Translations under genes and position numbers: made by a program
Notes under the pieces: model-generated
Told to the model about the DNA's origin: nothing
The model's input: the letters and a program-made list of their open reading frames with translations, nothing else
The model's database searches: none
Part shown: positions 1 to 7,640 of the stretch, in pieces
Numbering within the stretch: the stretch's first letter is position 1
Layout: every line of letters starts with the position of its first letter
NCBI RefSeq assembly: GCF_009865135.1
Contig: NZ_WWGH01000002.1
Location: 1,364,001 to 1,428,000, forward strand
DNA from: Streptomyces sp. SID8374
GTDB lineage: Bacteria > Actinomycetota > Actinomycetes > Streptomycetales > Streptomycetaceae
Direction: 5' to 3'
Length of the DNA: 64,000 nt

Positions 1-478
1 TGTCGGCCAGAAGCGCCTTGCCCACCCCGGTGGAGTGCGGGAGGACCCGGCGGCCCACTTCGGTGAACATCCGCATGGAGTGCTTGGACGGCACCTGGGC
101 GACGTACACGATCTCGTCGCCGTCCAGCAGCGCCATGTTCGCCGTCTCGCCGGTCTCCTCCACCAGCCGCTGGAGGTAGGGGCGGGCCCAGGTGCCGAGC
201 AGCCGGGAGGCGGACTCGCCCAGGCGGATCAGGCGGGGGCCCAGCGCATAGCGGCGGTTGGGCTGCTGGCGTACGTAACCGCAGACGACGAGCGTGCGCA
301 TCAGCCGGTGGATGGTCGGCAGGGGCAGACCGCTGCTCGCGGACAGCTCGCTCAGCCCGACCTCGCCCCCGGCGTCGGCCATCCGCTCCAGCAGGTCGAA
401 GGCGCGCTCGAGCGACTGCACCCCACCGCTGGCACCGGAGGGCTTGGAGTCGGCTGTGCTGGCGTGGGACGGCGGCAC
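1..478 (-). CDS. allR: IclR-family repressor of allantoin catabolism (partial, C-terminus beyond window)
   Basis: Reverse-strand frame opening with GTG at 478; the first 159 codons are present and the gene runs off the left edge. After a short Ser/Ala-rich leader comes an IclR winged helix (about residues 18-80, with LERAFDLLERMADAGGEVGL and LPLPTIHRLMRTL), then the start of the effector-binding domain (LGESASRLLGTWARPYLQRL and EIVYVAQVPS). IclR regulators of this type repress allantoin-use genes and respond to pathway intermediates. It is divergent from allB across 345 bp, the same order as the allantoin locus of S. coelicolor. The name rests on family plus context; the effector cannot be read from the sequence. 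Confidence 0.85.
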   Translation of the reverse strand, partial: MPPSHASTADSKPSGASGGVQSLERAFDLLERMADAGGEVGLSELSASSGLPLPTIHRLMRTLVVCGYVRQQPNRRYALGPRLIRLGESASRLLGTWARPYLQRLVEETGETANMALLDGDEIVYVAQVPSKHSMRMFTEVGRRVLPHSTGVGKALLAD

Positions 479-784
479 GTCAACGGTCCTTTCGAAGCGG
501 AAGGCAAGGCAGCAGCCTACCGGGCGCTTCCCGATCGGCCCACAGCTGTCGGGTCGGCGTCCGTGCCGGTCAGGGGCTGTTTTGTCCGGGTGGCGACGGT
601 GCGTGGACGGTCGGCGCGGCGGCTCGGCGCTGCCTCTTCTGGCCCATGCTACGTTCCGCACTCCGAAATCTGACTTTTACTTTGTGGAAATCTCCAGTCG
701 GGTCGCCGGGCTGGCCCGTCGCCGCTCCCTGCCGGAAGGTGGGTCTTGACGAGGGCGATTCCCGAGTGAAGACTCCATCGAAGC

Positions 785-801
785 TTCAACAGTTCGTTGA
801 A
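785..801. promoter_or_regulatory. candidate AllR operator (perfect 6-bp inverted repeat) before allB
   Basis: TTCAAC-5-GTTGAA lies 11 bp upstream of the allB ribosome-binding site (AAGGAG, 813-818), in the allR-allB intergenic region. Its position suits a repressor site over the start of the allB transcript. That AllR binds it is inferred from location only. The rest of the 345-bp gap holds a direct repeat GAAATCT (665-671 and 687-693) but no clear hairpin. Confidence 0.45.
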
Positions 802-823
802 TTCCTGGAGTGAAGGAGCACAG

Positions 824-2167
824 GTGTCCGGTGTGGACGTGAACCTGGTACTGCGCTCGACGCGCGTCGTCACCCCCGACGGCACCCGCCCCGCGACGGT
901 CGCCGTCGCGGGCGGCACCATCGACGCGGTCCTGCCGTACGACACCGAAGTGCCCGCGGGCGCCCGGCTGGAGGACTTCGGCGACGACGTCCTGCTCCCC
1001 GGGCTGGTCGACACCCACGTCCATGTGAACGACCCCGGCCGCACCGAGTGGGAGGGCTTCTGGACGGCCACCCGCGCCGCGGCGGCCGGCGGCATCACCA
1101 CGCTCCTGGACATGCCGCTCAACTCCCTCCCGCCGACCACCACCGTCGGGAACCTGCGGATCAAGCAGCAGGTCGCCGCCCCCAAGGCGCACGTCGACAC
1201 GGGCTTCTGGGGCGGGGCACTCCCCTCCAACGTGAAGGACCTGCGCCCGCTGTACGAGGCCGGGGTCTTCGGCTTCAAGTGCTTCCTGTCGCCCTCCGGG
1301 GTGGAGGAGTTCCCCGAGCTGGACCAGGAGCAGCTGGCCCGCTCCATGGCGGAGATCGCCGGATTCGGCGGACTGCTCATCGTCCACGCCGAGGACCCGC
1401 ACCACCTCGCCGATGCCCCCCAGCGCCCCGGTCCCGCCTACGCCGACTTCCTCGCCTCCCGCCCGCGCGACGCCGAGAACACCGCGATCGAGGGGCTCAT
1501 CGCCCACGCCAAGCGGCTCAACGCCCGGGTCCACGTTCTGCACCTCTCCTCCAGCGACGCGCTGCCGCTGATCGCCGCCGCAAAGCGGGAGGGCGTCCGT
1601 GTCACCGTCGAGTCCTGTCCGCACTTCCTCACCCTCACCGCCGAGGAGGTCCCGGACGGGGCCACCGAGTTCAAGTGCTGCCCGCCCATCCGCGAGGCGG
1701 CCAACCAGGACGCCCTGTGGGCCGGGCTCGCCGACGGCACGATCGACTGCATCGTCTCCGACCACTCGCCCTGCACCACCGACCTCAAGACCCCGGACTT
1801 CGCCTCCGCCTGGGGCGGCATCTCCTCCCTCCAGCTCGGCCTGCCCGCCATCTGGACCGAGGCCCGCAGGCGCGGCCACTCCCTGGACGACGTCGCCCGC
1901 TGGATGTCCGCCGCCCCCGCCTCCCTCGCCGGGCTGACCCGCAAGGGCGCCATCGAGGCCGGACGCGACGCCGACTTCGCGGTCCTCGCCCCCGAGGCGA
2001 CCTTCACCGTCGACCCCGCCGAGCTGTTCCACCGCAACCAGGTCACCGCCTACGCCGGGAAGACGCTGCACGGCGTGGTCCGCTCCAGCTGGCTGCGCGG
2101 GGTGCGCATCGCGTCCGACGGCGTCCTGGCCGAGCCCACCGGCCGCCTCCTGGAACGAGACCACTGA
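824..2167 (+). CDS. allB: allantoinase
   Basis: Zn-dependent cyclic amidohydrolase opening the hydantoin ring of allantoin to give allantoate (cytoplasmic, purine-ureide catabolism). 447 aa from GTG 824, chosen because AAGGAG sits 5 nt before it; the longer frame from 797 has no ribosome-binding site and would run through the operator. Visible motifs are the metal-binding HxH in DTHVHVNDPGRTEWEGF, the lysine likely to be carboxylated in FGFKCFLSP, metal histidines in VHAEDP and HVLHLSSS, and the C-terminal catalytic region DHSPCTTD. The length is normal for bacterial allantoinases. The next gene encodes allantoicase, so together they take allantoin to ureidoglycolate plus urea. Confidence 0.95.
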   Translation: MSGVDVNLVLRSTRVVTPDGTRPATVAVAGGTIDAVLPYDTEVPAGARLEDFGDDVLLPGLVDTHVHVNDPGRTEWEGFWTATRAAAAGGITTLLDMPLNSLPPTTTVGNLRIKQQVAAPKAHVDTGFWGGALPSNVKDLRPLYEAGVFGFKCFLSPSGVEEFPELDQEQLARSMAEIAGFGGLLIVHAEDPHHLADAPQRPGPAYADFLASRPRDAENTAIEGLIAHAKRLNARVHVLHLSSSDALPLIAAAKREGVRVTVESCPHFLTLTAEEVPDGATEFKCCPPIREAANQDALWAGLADGTIDCIVSDHSPCTTDLKTPDFASAWGGISSLQLGLPAIWTEARRRGHSLDDVARWMSAAPASLAGLTRKGAIEAGRDADFAVLAPEATFTVDPAELFHRNQVTAYAGKTLHGVVRSSWLRGVRIASDGVLAEPTGRLLERDH

Positions 2168-2228
2168 CCGCGTCCCTCGCCCGCCCTGGTACGCGACCAC
2201 CGACCGCCCCCGAAAGGAACCCCCGACC

Positions 2229-3350
2229 ATGACGGACGCCGCGATACCGCGCTTCACCGGCGACGCCAGCCCGTACGCGGGCGGCGACCCGTACGCCGAC
2301 CACCGCACCGCCGACTTCCCCTTCACCCACCTCGTCGACCTGGCCGACCGGCGCCTGGGAGCCGGGGTCATCGCCGCCAACGACGAGTTCTTCGCCGAGC
2401 GCGAGAACCTGCTGAAGCCCGGGCCGGCCGTCTTCGACCCGGAGCACTTCGGCCACAAGGGCAAGATCATGGACGGCTGGGAGACCCGCCGCCGACGCGG
2501 GGTGAGCGCCGCCGAGCCGCACCCCACCCCCGACGACCACGACTGGGCCCTCGTCCGCCTCGGCGCCCCCGGTGTCATCCGGGGCATCGTCCTGGACACC
2601 GCCCACTTCCGGGGCAACTACCCGCAGGCCGTCTCCGTCGAGGCGGTCTCGCTGCCCGGTTCGCCGTCCCCCGACGACCTCCTCGCCCCCGATGTGAAGT
2701 GGACGACCCTCGTCCCGCGCACCCCGGTCGGCGGCCACGCGGCCAACGGCTTCGCCGTCGACGCCGAGCAGCGCTTCACCCATCTGCGGATCAACCAGCA
2801 CCCGGACGGCGGGATCGCCCGGCTGCGCGTGTACGGAGAGGTCGCCCCGGACCCCGCCTGGCTCACGGCCCTCGGTACGTTCGACCTCGCCGCGCTGGAG
2901 AACGGCGGCCAGGTCGAGGACGCCTCCGACCGCTTCTACTCCCCGGCCACCAACACCATCCAGCCCGGCCGCTCCCGCAAGATGGACGACGGCTGGGAGA
3001 CCCGCCGCCGGCGCGACCGGGGCAACGACTGGATCCGCTACCGCCTGGCCGCGCAGTCCGAGATCCGGGCCGTCGAGATCGACACCGCCTATCTCAAGGG
3101 CAACTCGGCAGGCTGGGCGAGCCTTTCGGTCCGGGACGGGGAGGACGGCGACTGGTCGGAGGTCCTGCCCCGGACCCGGCTCCAGCCCGACACCAACCAC
3201 CGCTTCGTCCTGGACGGGCCGGTGCGCGCCACCCACGTACGGATCGACATCTTCCCGGACGGCGGGATCTCGCGGCTCCGGCTGTACGGGTCCCTCACCG
3301 ACGAGGGCGCCGCAGGGCTGGCGGCCCGTCACCGGGAGCTGGGCGGCTGA
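2229..3350 (+). CDS. allC: allantoicase
   Basis: Hydrolyses allantoate to ureidoglycolate and urea, directly after allantoinase. 373 aa, ATG at 2229 preceded by GAAAGGAA. The protein is the family's internal duplication: two beta-sandwich halves each carrying the signature GWETRRRR (about residues 83-90 and 255-262), each followed by a later HFRGN or YLKGN turn and a DGGI(A/S)RLR strand (PDGGIARLRVYG and PDGGISRLRLYG). It follows allB by 61 bp in the same direction, so probably one operon under AllR. It ends 18 bp before a strong hairpin. Confidence 0.95.
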   Translation: MTDAAIPRFTGDASPYAGGDPYADHRTADFPFTHLVDLADRRLGAGVIAANDEFFAERENLLKPGPAVFDPEHFGHKGKIMDGWETRRRRGVSAAEPHPTPDDHDWALVRLGAPGVIRGIVLDTAHFRGNYPQAVSVEAVSLPGSPSPDDLLAPDVKWTTLVPRTPVGGHAANGFAVDAEQRFTHLRINQHPDGGIARLRVYGEVAPDPAWLTALGTFDLAALENGGQVEDASDRFYSPATNTIQPGRSRKMDDGWETRRRRDRGNDWIRYRLAAQSEIRAVEIDTAYLKGNSAGWASLSVRDGEDGDWSEVLPRTRLQPDTNHRFVLDGPVRATHVRIDIFPDGGISRLRLYGSLTDEGAAGLAARHRELGG

Positions 3351-3368
3351 CCGCACGTGAACAGACCG

Positions 3369-3403
3369 GCGCCACCGCGATCGCAGGGGGATCGCGGTGG
3401 CGC
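3369..3403. terminator. bidirectional intrinsic terminator between allC and the aldo/keto reductase
   Basis: Perfect 14-bp inverted repeat GCGCCACCGCGATC-7-GATCGCGGTGGCGC between two convergent genes. There is no long U-tract, as is common in Streptomyces. Confidence 0.8.
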
Positions 3404-3415
3404 GCGGACCGTCCC

Positions 3416-4246
3416 TCAGAACTCCTCGTGCGTGTCCGGGTCCCCGCCGAACCGCCGCTGCCGCCCCGACGCGATCGTGGTCAGCTCCTGGGCCGTCAGC
3501 TCGAACCCGAACAGGTCCAGGTTCTCCCGCTGCCGCCCCGGGTCCGCCGACTTCGGGATCGGCACCGCACCGACCTGCGTGTGCCAGCGGAGCACCACCT
3601 GACCCGGCGTCACCCCGTGATCCTCGGCGATGGCCACCGTCGAGGGGTCCTCCAGCACCTCACGGCCCCGGGCCAGCGGGCTCCAGGCCTCCGTGACGAT
3701 GCCCTTCGCCGCGTGCACCGCCCGCAGCTCCTCCTGGGGGAGCAGCGGGTGCATCTCGATCTGGTTCACCGACGGCAGCACGCCCGTCTCCCGCTCCAGC
3801 CGCTCCAGATGGGCGGCGGTGAAGTTGGAGACCCCGATGGAGCGGACGAGACCGTCCTCGCGGAGCCTGATCATCGCCTTCCAGGTCTCGACGTACTTGT
3901 CGACGTGGGGGAGCGGCCAGTGGATCAGATACAGGTCCACGTACTCGACGCCCAGCCGGGCCCGCGACTCCTCGAACGAGGCCAGCGTCTGCTCGTACCC
4001 CTGATGCCTCCCCGGCACCTTCGTGGTCAGGCGGATCTCCTCGCGCGGGACACCGCTGCGGGCGATGCCCCGGCCGGTGCCGGTCTCGTTGCCGTAGTTG
4101 AGCGCCGTGTCGATGAGCCGGTAACCGAGCCCGAGGGCTCCCGCGACGGCCTCCTCCGCCTCCGCGTCGTCCAGCGGGTAGGTGCCGAGGCCCACCGCCG
4201 GGAGGGTGGTGGAGTCGTTGAGCGTATGAACCGGTACGTCGCCCAT
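3416..4246 (-). CDS. aldo/keto reductase
   Basis: NADPH-dependent carbonyl reductase of the single-domain TIM-barrel family, 276 aa from ATG 4246. The catalytic tetrad is visible as Asp46 and Tyr51 (LIDTALNYGNE), Lys76 (LTTKVPG) and His109 (LIHWPLP). The NADPH-binding end is IPKSADPGRQREN. The sequence resembles 2,5-diketo-D-gluconate reductase-like AKRs; the physiological substrate is unknown. It is convergent with allC across a terminator. The dehydrogenase upstream on the same strand is 122 bp away, so co-transcription is possible but not shown. Confidence 0.9.
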   Translation of the reverse strand: MGDVPVHTLNDSTTLPAVGLGTYPLDDAEAEEAVAGALGLGYRLIDTALNYGNETGTGRGIARSGVPREEIRLTTKVPGRHQGYEQTLASFEESRARLGVEYVDLYLIHWPLPHVDKYVETWKAMIRLREDGLVRSIGVSNFTAAHLERLERETGVLPSVNQIEMHPLLPQEELRAVHAAKGIVTEAWSPLARGREVLEDPSTVAIAEDHGVTPGQVVLRWHTQVGAVPIPKSADPGRQRENLDLFGFELTAQELTTIASGRQRRFGGDPDTHEEF

Positions 4247-4368
4247 GGTCCGTGCTGTCCTTCCGGTAGCCCCCCGGATAGTCCCTCGTCACGTCCTGCC
4301 CCGTCCCGGCCAGCGTAGGCGCGCGGCCGGGACGGGGCAGCTCGGAGTCATCGCGGCGGCAGCGGGGC

Positions 4369-5121
4369 TCAGGCCGCGTGGCCGCCGTCCACGACGACCT
4401 CGGTGCCGGTGATGAAGCCCGCCTCCGCGCTCGCCAGGTACGCCACCAGGGACGCCACCTCGTCCGCCGTACCGAAGCGGCCCAGCGCCGTGGCCGTCCG
4501 CTGCCCCTCGGCGAACGGCCCGCCAGCCGGGTTGAGGTCGGTGTCCACCGGGCCCGGCTGGACCAGGTTCACCGTGATGCCGCGCGGCCCCAGCTCCCGG
4601 GCCAGCGGCTTGGTCAGCCCGGCGAGAGACGACTTGCTCATCCCGTAGAGCGTCGATCCGGGCCCGCCCGCGTACCGGCTCAGCGCGGTGCCGACCGAGA
4701 TGATGCGCCCGCCGTCGGCCAGCCGGTCCGCAGCCGCCCGGCAGGCGAGGAAGACCGCCCGCACGTTCACCGCCAGGACCCGGTCGACCTCGCCGTCGGG
4801 CAGCTCCGCTATCGGGCCGAGGACGCCGATGCCCGCGTTGTTGACGAGGACGTCGAGTCGGCCGAGCGCGTCCGCCGCGCGGTGCACGGCCTCGGCGGCG
4901 GCCCCGGCGTCCGCCGCGTCGCAGCGCAGGGCGACCCCGCGCCTCCCCGCCCCCTCGATCTTCGCGACGACCGCGTGGGCCGCCTCCTCGTCGCGTACGT
5001 AGGTGATGGCGACGTCCGCCCCGTCCTCGGCGAGCCGCAGGGCGGTGGCCGCGCCGATGCCGCGACTGCCTCCGGTGACCAGGGCGGACCGGGGTGCGGA
5101 GGGGGTGATGGTGGTGGACAT
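4369..5121 (-). CDS. SDR-family oxidoreductase
   Basis: Short-chain dehydrogenase/reductase, 250 aa from ATG 5121 (begins MSTTITPSAPRSALVTGG). Motifs are the cofactor loop TGGSRGIG, NNAGIG, catalytic Ser in SVGTALSR, Tyr/Lys in YGMSKSS, and the C-terminal VVDGGHAA. A longer open frame runs to 5352, but that extension is translated from a tandem repeat array and has no ribosome-binding site. It resembles FabG-like SDRs of unassigned substrate that often sit beside a TetR gene, as here (TetR 250 bp upstream, same strand). Confidence 0.88.
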   Translation of the reverse strand: MSTTITPSAPRSALVTGGSRGIGAATALRLAEDGADVAITYVRDEEAAHAVVAKIEGAGRRGVALRCDAADAGAAAEAVHRAADALGRLDVLVNNAGIGVLGPIAELPDGEVDRVLAVNVRAVFLACRAAADRLADGGRIISVGTALSRYAGGPGSTLYGMSKSSLAGLTKPLARELGPRGITVNLVQPGPVDTDLNPAGGPFAEGQRTATALGRFGTADEVASLVAYLASAEAGFITGTEVVVDGGHAA

Positions 5122-5233
5122 GGCGGATTCCTTGCCGTCGGGGAGCGCCGCCGATCCGGCGACAGGAACCAGCAAAGTCGCCGGGAGGACTGGACACCGG
5201 CGGCAATCGGACGGGCACCGCTTGCGAGCGGCG

Positions 5234-5385
5234 CGGCAGCCACCGCCTCCGGCCGAACTCCGTACACCGTCGGCAGCCACCCCTCGACCGAAGCCACTGC
5301 ACCTCCGGCAGCCACTCTTCCCAGCCGAAGCCGCTACACCTCCGGCAGCCACCCCTCCCGGCCGAAGCCGCTACACCGCAGGCAG
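5234..5385. repeat. degenerate ~37-bp tandem array at the 3' end of the TetR gene
   Basis: CGGCAGCCAC recurs at 5234, 5271, 5306 and 5343, with a further partial copy overlapping the TetR stop region near 5380; spacings are 37, 35 and 37 bp. Read on the minus strand each unit holds a copy of the TetR gene's last codons and stop (coding end CTGCC...GGTGTAG, repeated as CTGCCGGAGGTGTAG). The array fills most of the gap between the TetR and SDR genes. Confidence 0.8.
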
Positions 5386-6012
5386 CCGCGCGCTCTCCGT
5401 CGCCGCCGACCGCAGCCGCCCCAGGATCGCCCGCGCCGCCTTTTCGTACCCGAGGCTGTTGTTCTGGAGCACCGACTCCGCGTTGGCCAGCTCCAGGAAG
5501 GCGATCACCTCGAAGGCCAGCTGCCGTACGTCGGTGTCCCCGGCCAGCTCGCCCGCCGCCCGCGCCTCCTCGATCGTCTGTTCCACGAAGGTGACCCAGC
5601 CGGTCTGAGCGGCGGCCAGCGCGTCGTGCACCTTGCCGCCCCGGGCGTCGAACTCGGCGGTGGCCGCGTAGAAGAAGCAGCCGCCCCGGAAGACCCGCTC
5701 CCGGGAGTAGGTGATCCACGCCTCGCACATCCGCCAGACCCGGCCGACCCCCGGCGGGACCGAGCGGGCCGGGCGCAGTACGTGGTCGACGTAGACCGCG
5801 ACCGCGGCGCGCACGGTGGCGAGCTGTAGCTCCTCCTTCGACCCGAAGAGGGCGAACACCCCGCTCTTGCTGAGCTTCAGCTCGGTCGCCAGCCGCCCCA
5901 GGGAGAGGCCCTCCAGCCCTTCCACCGAGGCGATCTGCACCGCACGCCCCAGGATCAGCTGCCGCGTCTGGTTGCCCCGCTCGACCCGCCCGTCCAGCCG
6001 TACTGCCGCCAT
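5371..6012 (-). CDS. TetR/AcrR-family transcriptional regulator
   Basis: 213 aa from ATG 6012. N-terminal TetR helix-turn-helix at about residues 15-62 (LILGRAVQIASVEGLEGLSL then LKLSKSGVFALFGSKEELQ), then an all-helical ligand/dimer domain containing FRGGCFFYAATAEFDARGG, typical of TetR_C_16-like regulators. Likely represses its neighbours, either the downstream SDR gene or the divergent EamA exporter. The gene's last codons (ARLPAV) are copied in the tandem array after its stop. The ligand is unknown. Confidence 0.9.
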   Translation of the reverse strand: MAAVRLDGRVERGNQTRQLILGRAVQIASVEGLEGLSLGRLATELKLSKSGVFALFGSKEELQLATVRAAVAVYVDHVLRPARSVPPGVGRVWRMCEAWITYSRERVFRGGCFFYAATAEFDARGGKVHDALAAAQTGWVTFVEQTIEEARAAGELAGDTDVRQLAFEVIAFLELANAESVLQNNSLGYEKAARAILGRLRSAATESARLPAV

Positions 6013-6230
6013 GTGACCACTCCGTACCTCAGAGTTATCGAGGCGTCATTCTAGGGACGGCCGGAGGCGCCGCCGGACCACCCGGTGCCCGGCCCGCCGG
6101 CCCGTTCACCGGCGCGTCCGCCCCTGACCACGGGCGATACCTGCCGACGATCCGGGCAGGATCCGACCGGTGAGACAGGTGTTCCTTTCCGCCGCGCCCG
6201 ACGGGTAGCGTGATCGTTTCCGTGTGTGAG

Positions 6231-6306
6231 CCGGTGAGGTCTCCACCTTCTGTCCCGCTGTGGAGAACCCGGTGAGGTCTCCGCGGCCTGTCCCGCCGTG
6301 GAGAAC
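6231..6306. promoter_or_regulatory. two 38-bp direct repeats, each with an internal inverted repeat, upstream of the EamA gene
   Basis: Unit CCGGTGAGGTCTCC...GTGGAGAAC at 6231-6268 and again at 6269-6306 with five or six differences. The first unit contains TCTCCAC-14-GTGGAGA (6239-6266), a perfect 7-bp dyad; the second has one mismatch. Tandem dyads immediately before a start codon suggest a regulator site, plausibly for the divergent TetR protein (inference). Confidence 0.5.
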
Positions 6307-6318
6307 CAGGAGCACCAG

Positions 6319-7248
6319 GTGTCCGCCGCCGTCGCGCCAGCGCCCGCCCTCGCACCACCCCGCAGAGCCTGGCTCACCGACCTTCCCGTCCTCGCGGTCG
6401 CCGTCGTCTGGGGCGCCAGCTACCTCGCCGCCAAGGGCATCACCACCACCCACACCGTCATCGCCGTCCTCGTCCTGCGCTTCGCGATCGTGCTGCCCGT
6501 GCTGGTGGCCACGGGGTGGCGCAAGCTGCGGGCGCTGAGCGGCGCGCAGTGGCGGGGGGCCGGGCTGCTGGGCCTGGTGCTGAGCGGGATCTTCCTGCTG
6601 GAGACGTACGGGGTGGTCCACACCTCGGCCACCAACGCGGGGCTGATCATCAGCCTCACCATGATCTTCACGCCGCTCGCCGAGGCGGCCGTCACCCGGG
6701 TCCGGCCCCCGGCGCCCTTCGTCGCGGCAGCCGGGCTCTCCGTCGCCGGGGTGATCCTCCTGACCCAGGGCGGCGGCTTCACCAGCCCCTCGGGCGGGGA
6801 CCTGCTGATGCTGCTCGCCGCCCTCTCCCGTACCGTCCACGTCCTGGCCATGGCCCGGATCAAGGCGGTCCGGACGGCCGACTCGCTCTCCCTGACCACC
6901 GTCCAGCTCGGCAGCGCGGTCGCCGTCTTCGCCGTCCTCGCCGCGCTCCCGGGGACGGGCGCCTCACCGTGGAGCGCGGCGGCGGACTTCGGCCCCCGGG
7001 AGTGGGCGGGTCTGGTCTTCCTCTCGGTGTTCTGCACGCTGTTCGCGTTCTTCGTACAGATGTGGGCCGTACGCCGCACCTCGCCGTCCCGGGTCAGCCT
7101 GCTGCTCGGTACGGAACCGCTGTGGGCCGCCGCCGTCGGCATCAGCCTCGGCGGCGAACGGCTCGGCGTCCTCGGGGTGGCCGGGGCCGTCCTGGTCCTG
7201 GCGGGCACCGCGTGGGGGCGCCGCAGCGTGCAACGGGCGGCGGACTGA
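6319..7248 (+). CDS. EamA/DMT-family membrane exporter
   Basis: Drug/metabolite transporter superfamily, 309 aa, about ten membrane segments in two EamA halves (first half from LPVLAVAVVWGASYLAAKG, second from LLMLLAALSRTVHVLAMA to GVLGVAGAVLVLAG). Start taken as GTG 6319 because AGGAG ends 6 nt before it; GTG 6298 in the same frame has no ribosome-binding site. Divergent from the TetR gene, the usual layout for a regulator and the exporter it controls. Substrate unknown. Confidence 0.88.
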   Translation: MSAAVAPAPALAPPRRAWLTDLPVLAVAVVWGASYLAAKGITTTHTVIAVLVLRFAIVLPVLVATGWRKLRALSGAQWRGAGLLGLVLSGIFLLETYGVVHTSATNAGLIISLTMIFTPLAEAAVTRVRPPAPFVAAAGLSVAGVILLTQGGGFTSPSGGDLLMLLAALSRTVHVLAMARIKAVRTADSLSLTTVQLGSAVAVFAVLAALPGTGASPWSAAADFGPREWAGLVFLSVFCTLFAFFVQMWAVRRTSPSRVSLLLGTEPLWAAAVGISLGGERLGVLGVAGAVLVLAGTAWGRRSVQRAAD

Positions 7249-7258
7249 GGGGCCGCAT

Positions 7259-7495
7259 CTACTTCTTGTCCTTCTTGCCGGCCGCGTCCTGCCTCTCGCC
7301 GACCGCGTCCGGCGCGATCATGATCGCGAAGCCCGTCACGATCAGCACGATGCTGACGAACAGCGCGCGGTCACCGAGGAAGTCGATGTGCTGGGCCAGC
7401 GTCCACAGCCGCAACCATCCCGTCCACTCGTAGACCAGACCTCCCACGCCTTGCAGCATGATGATGAACCCGACCGCCTCGATGAATTTCTTCAT
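7259..7495 (-). CDS. small two-helix membrane protein
   Basis: 78 aa from ATG 7495, beginning MKKFIEAVGFIIMLQGVGGL. Two hydrophobic segments (about residues 7-24 and 43-60) separated by a Trp-rich loop (WTGWLRLWTLAQHI), with a charged Lys/Asp-rich tail (KKDKK). A much longer open frame runs through it to 8992, but that is the antisense shadow of the histidine kinase. The gene ends 11 bp from the convergent EamA gene. No function assigned. Confidence 0.7.
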   Translation of the reverse strand: MKKFIEAVGFIIMLQGVGGLVYEWTGWLRLWTLAQHIDFLGDRALFVSIVLIVTGFAIMIAPDAVGERQDAAGKKDKK

Positions 7496-7627
7496 ACGCC
7501 GAGCTTCGTGGCCGGCCCGCTCCCGCCGCGTCGGCCACAGGGCCCGGCCGCCGCGCCGAAAGTAGCCGGTCGCACGACTTTGGTCGCTCCCTCGTCCCGC
7601 AGACCCCGTCCCGAGCCCCCGGCTGCG

Positions 7628-7633
7628 TAACTT
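7628..7633 (+). promoter_or_regulatory. -10 box (TAACTT) for a leaderless histidine kinase transcript
   Basis: TAACTT is followed by 7 nt and then the ATG at 7641; no purine-rich ribosome-binding site lies between. Confidence 0.5.
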
Positions 7634-7640
7634 TGTCGCT

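Noticed and set aside
797..823. Longer allantoinase starting at ATG-type codon 797
   Set aside because: No ribosome-binding site and it would overlap the candidate operator; GTG 824 has AAGGAG at normal spacing.
5234..5385. CRISPR array
   Set aside because: Repeat units are tandem and decayed with no unique spacers and no cas genes in the window; the same holds for the arrays at 8.8, 50.7 and 54.3 kb.
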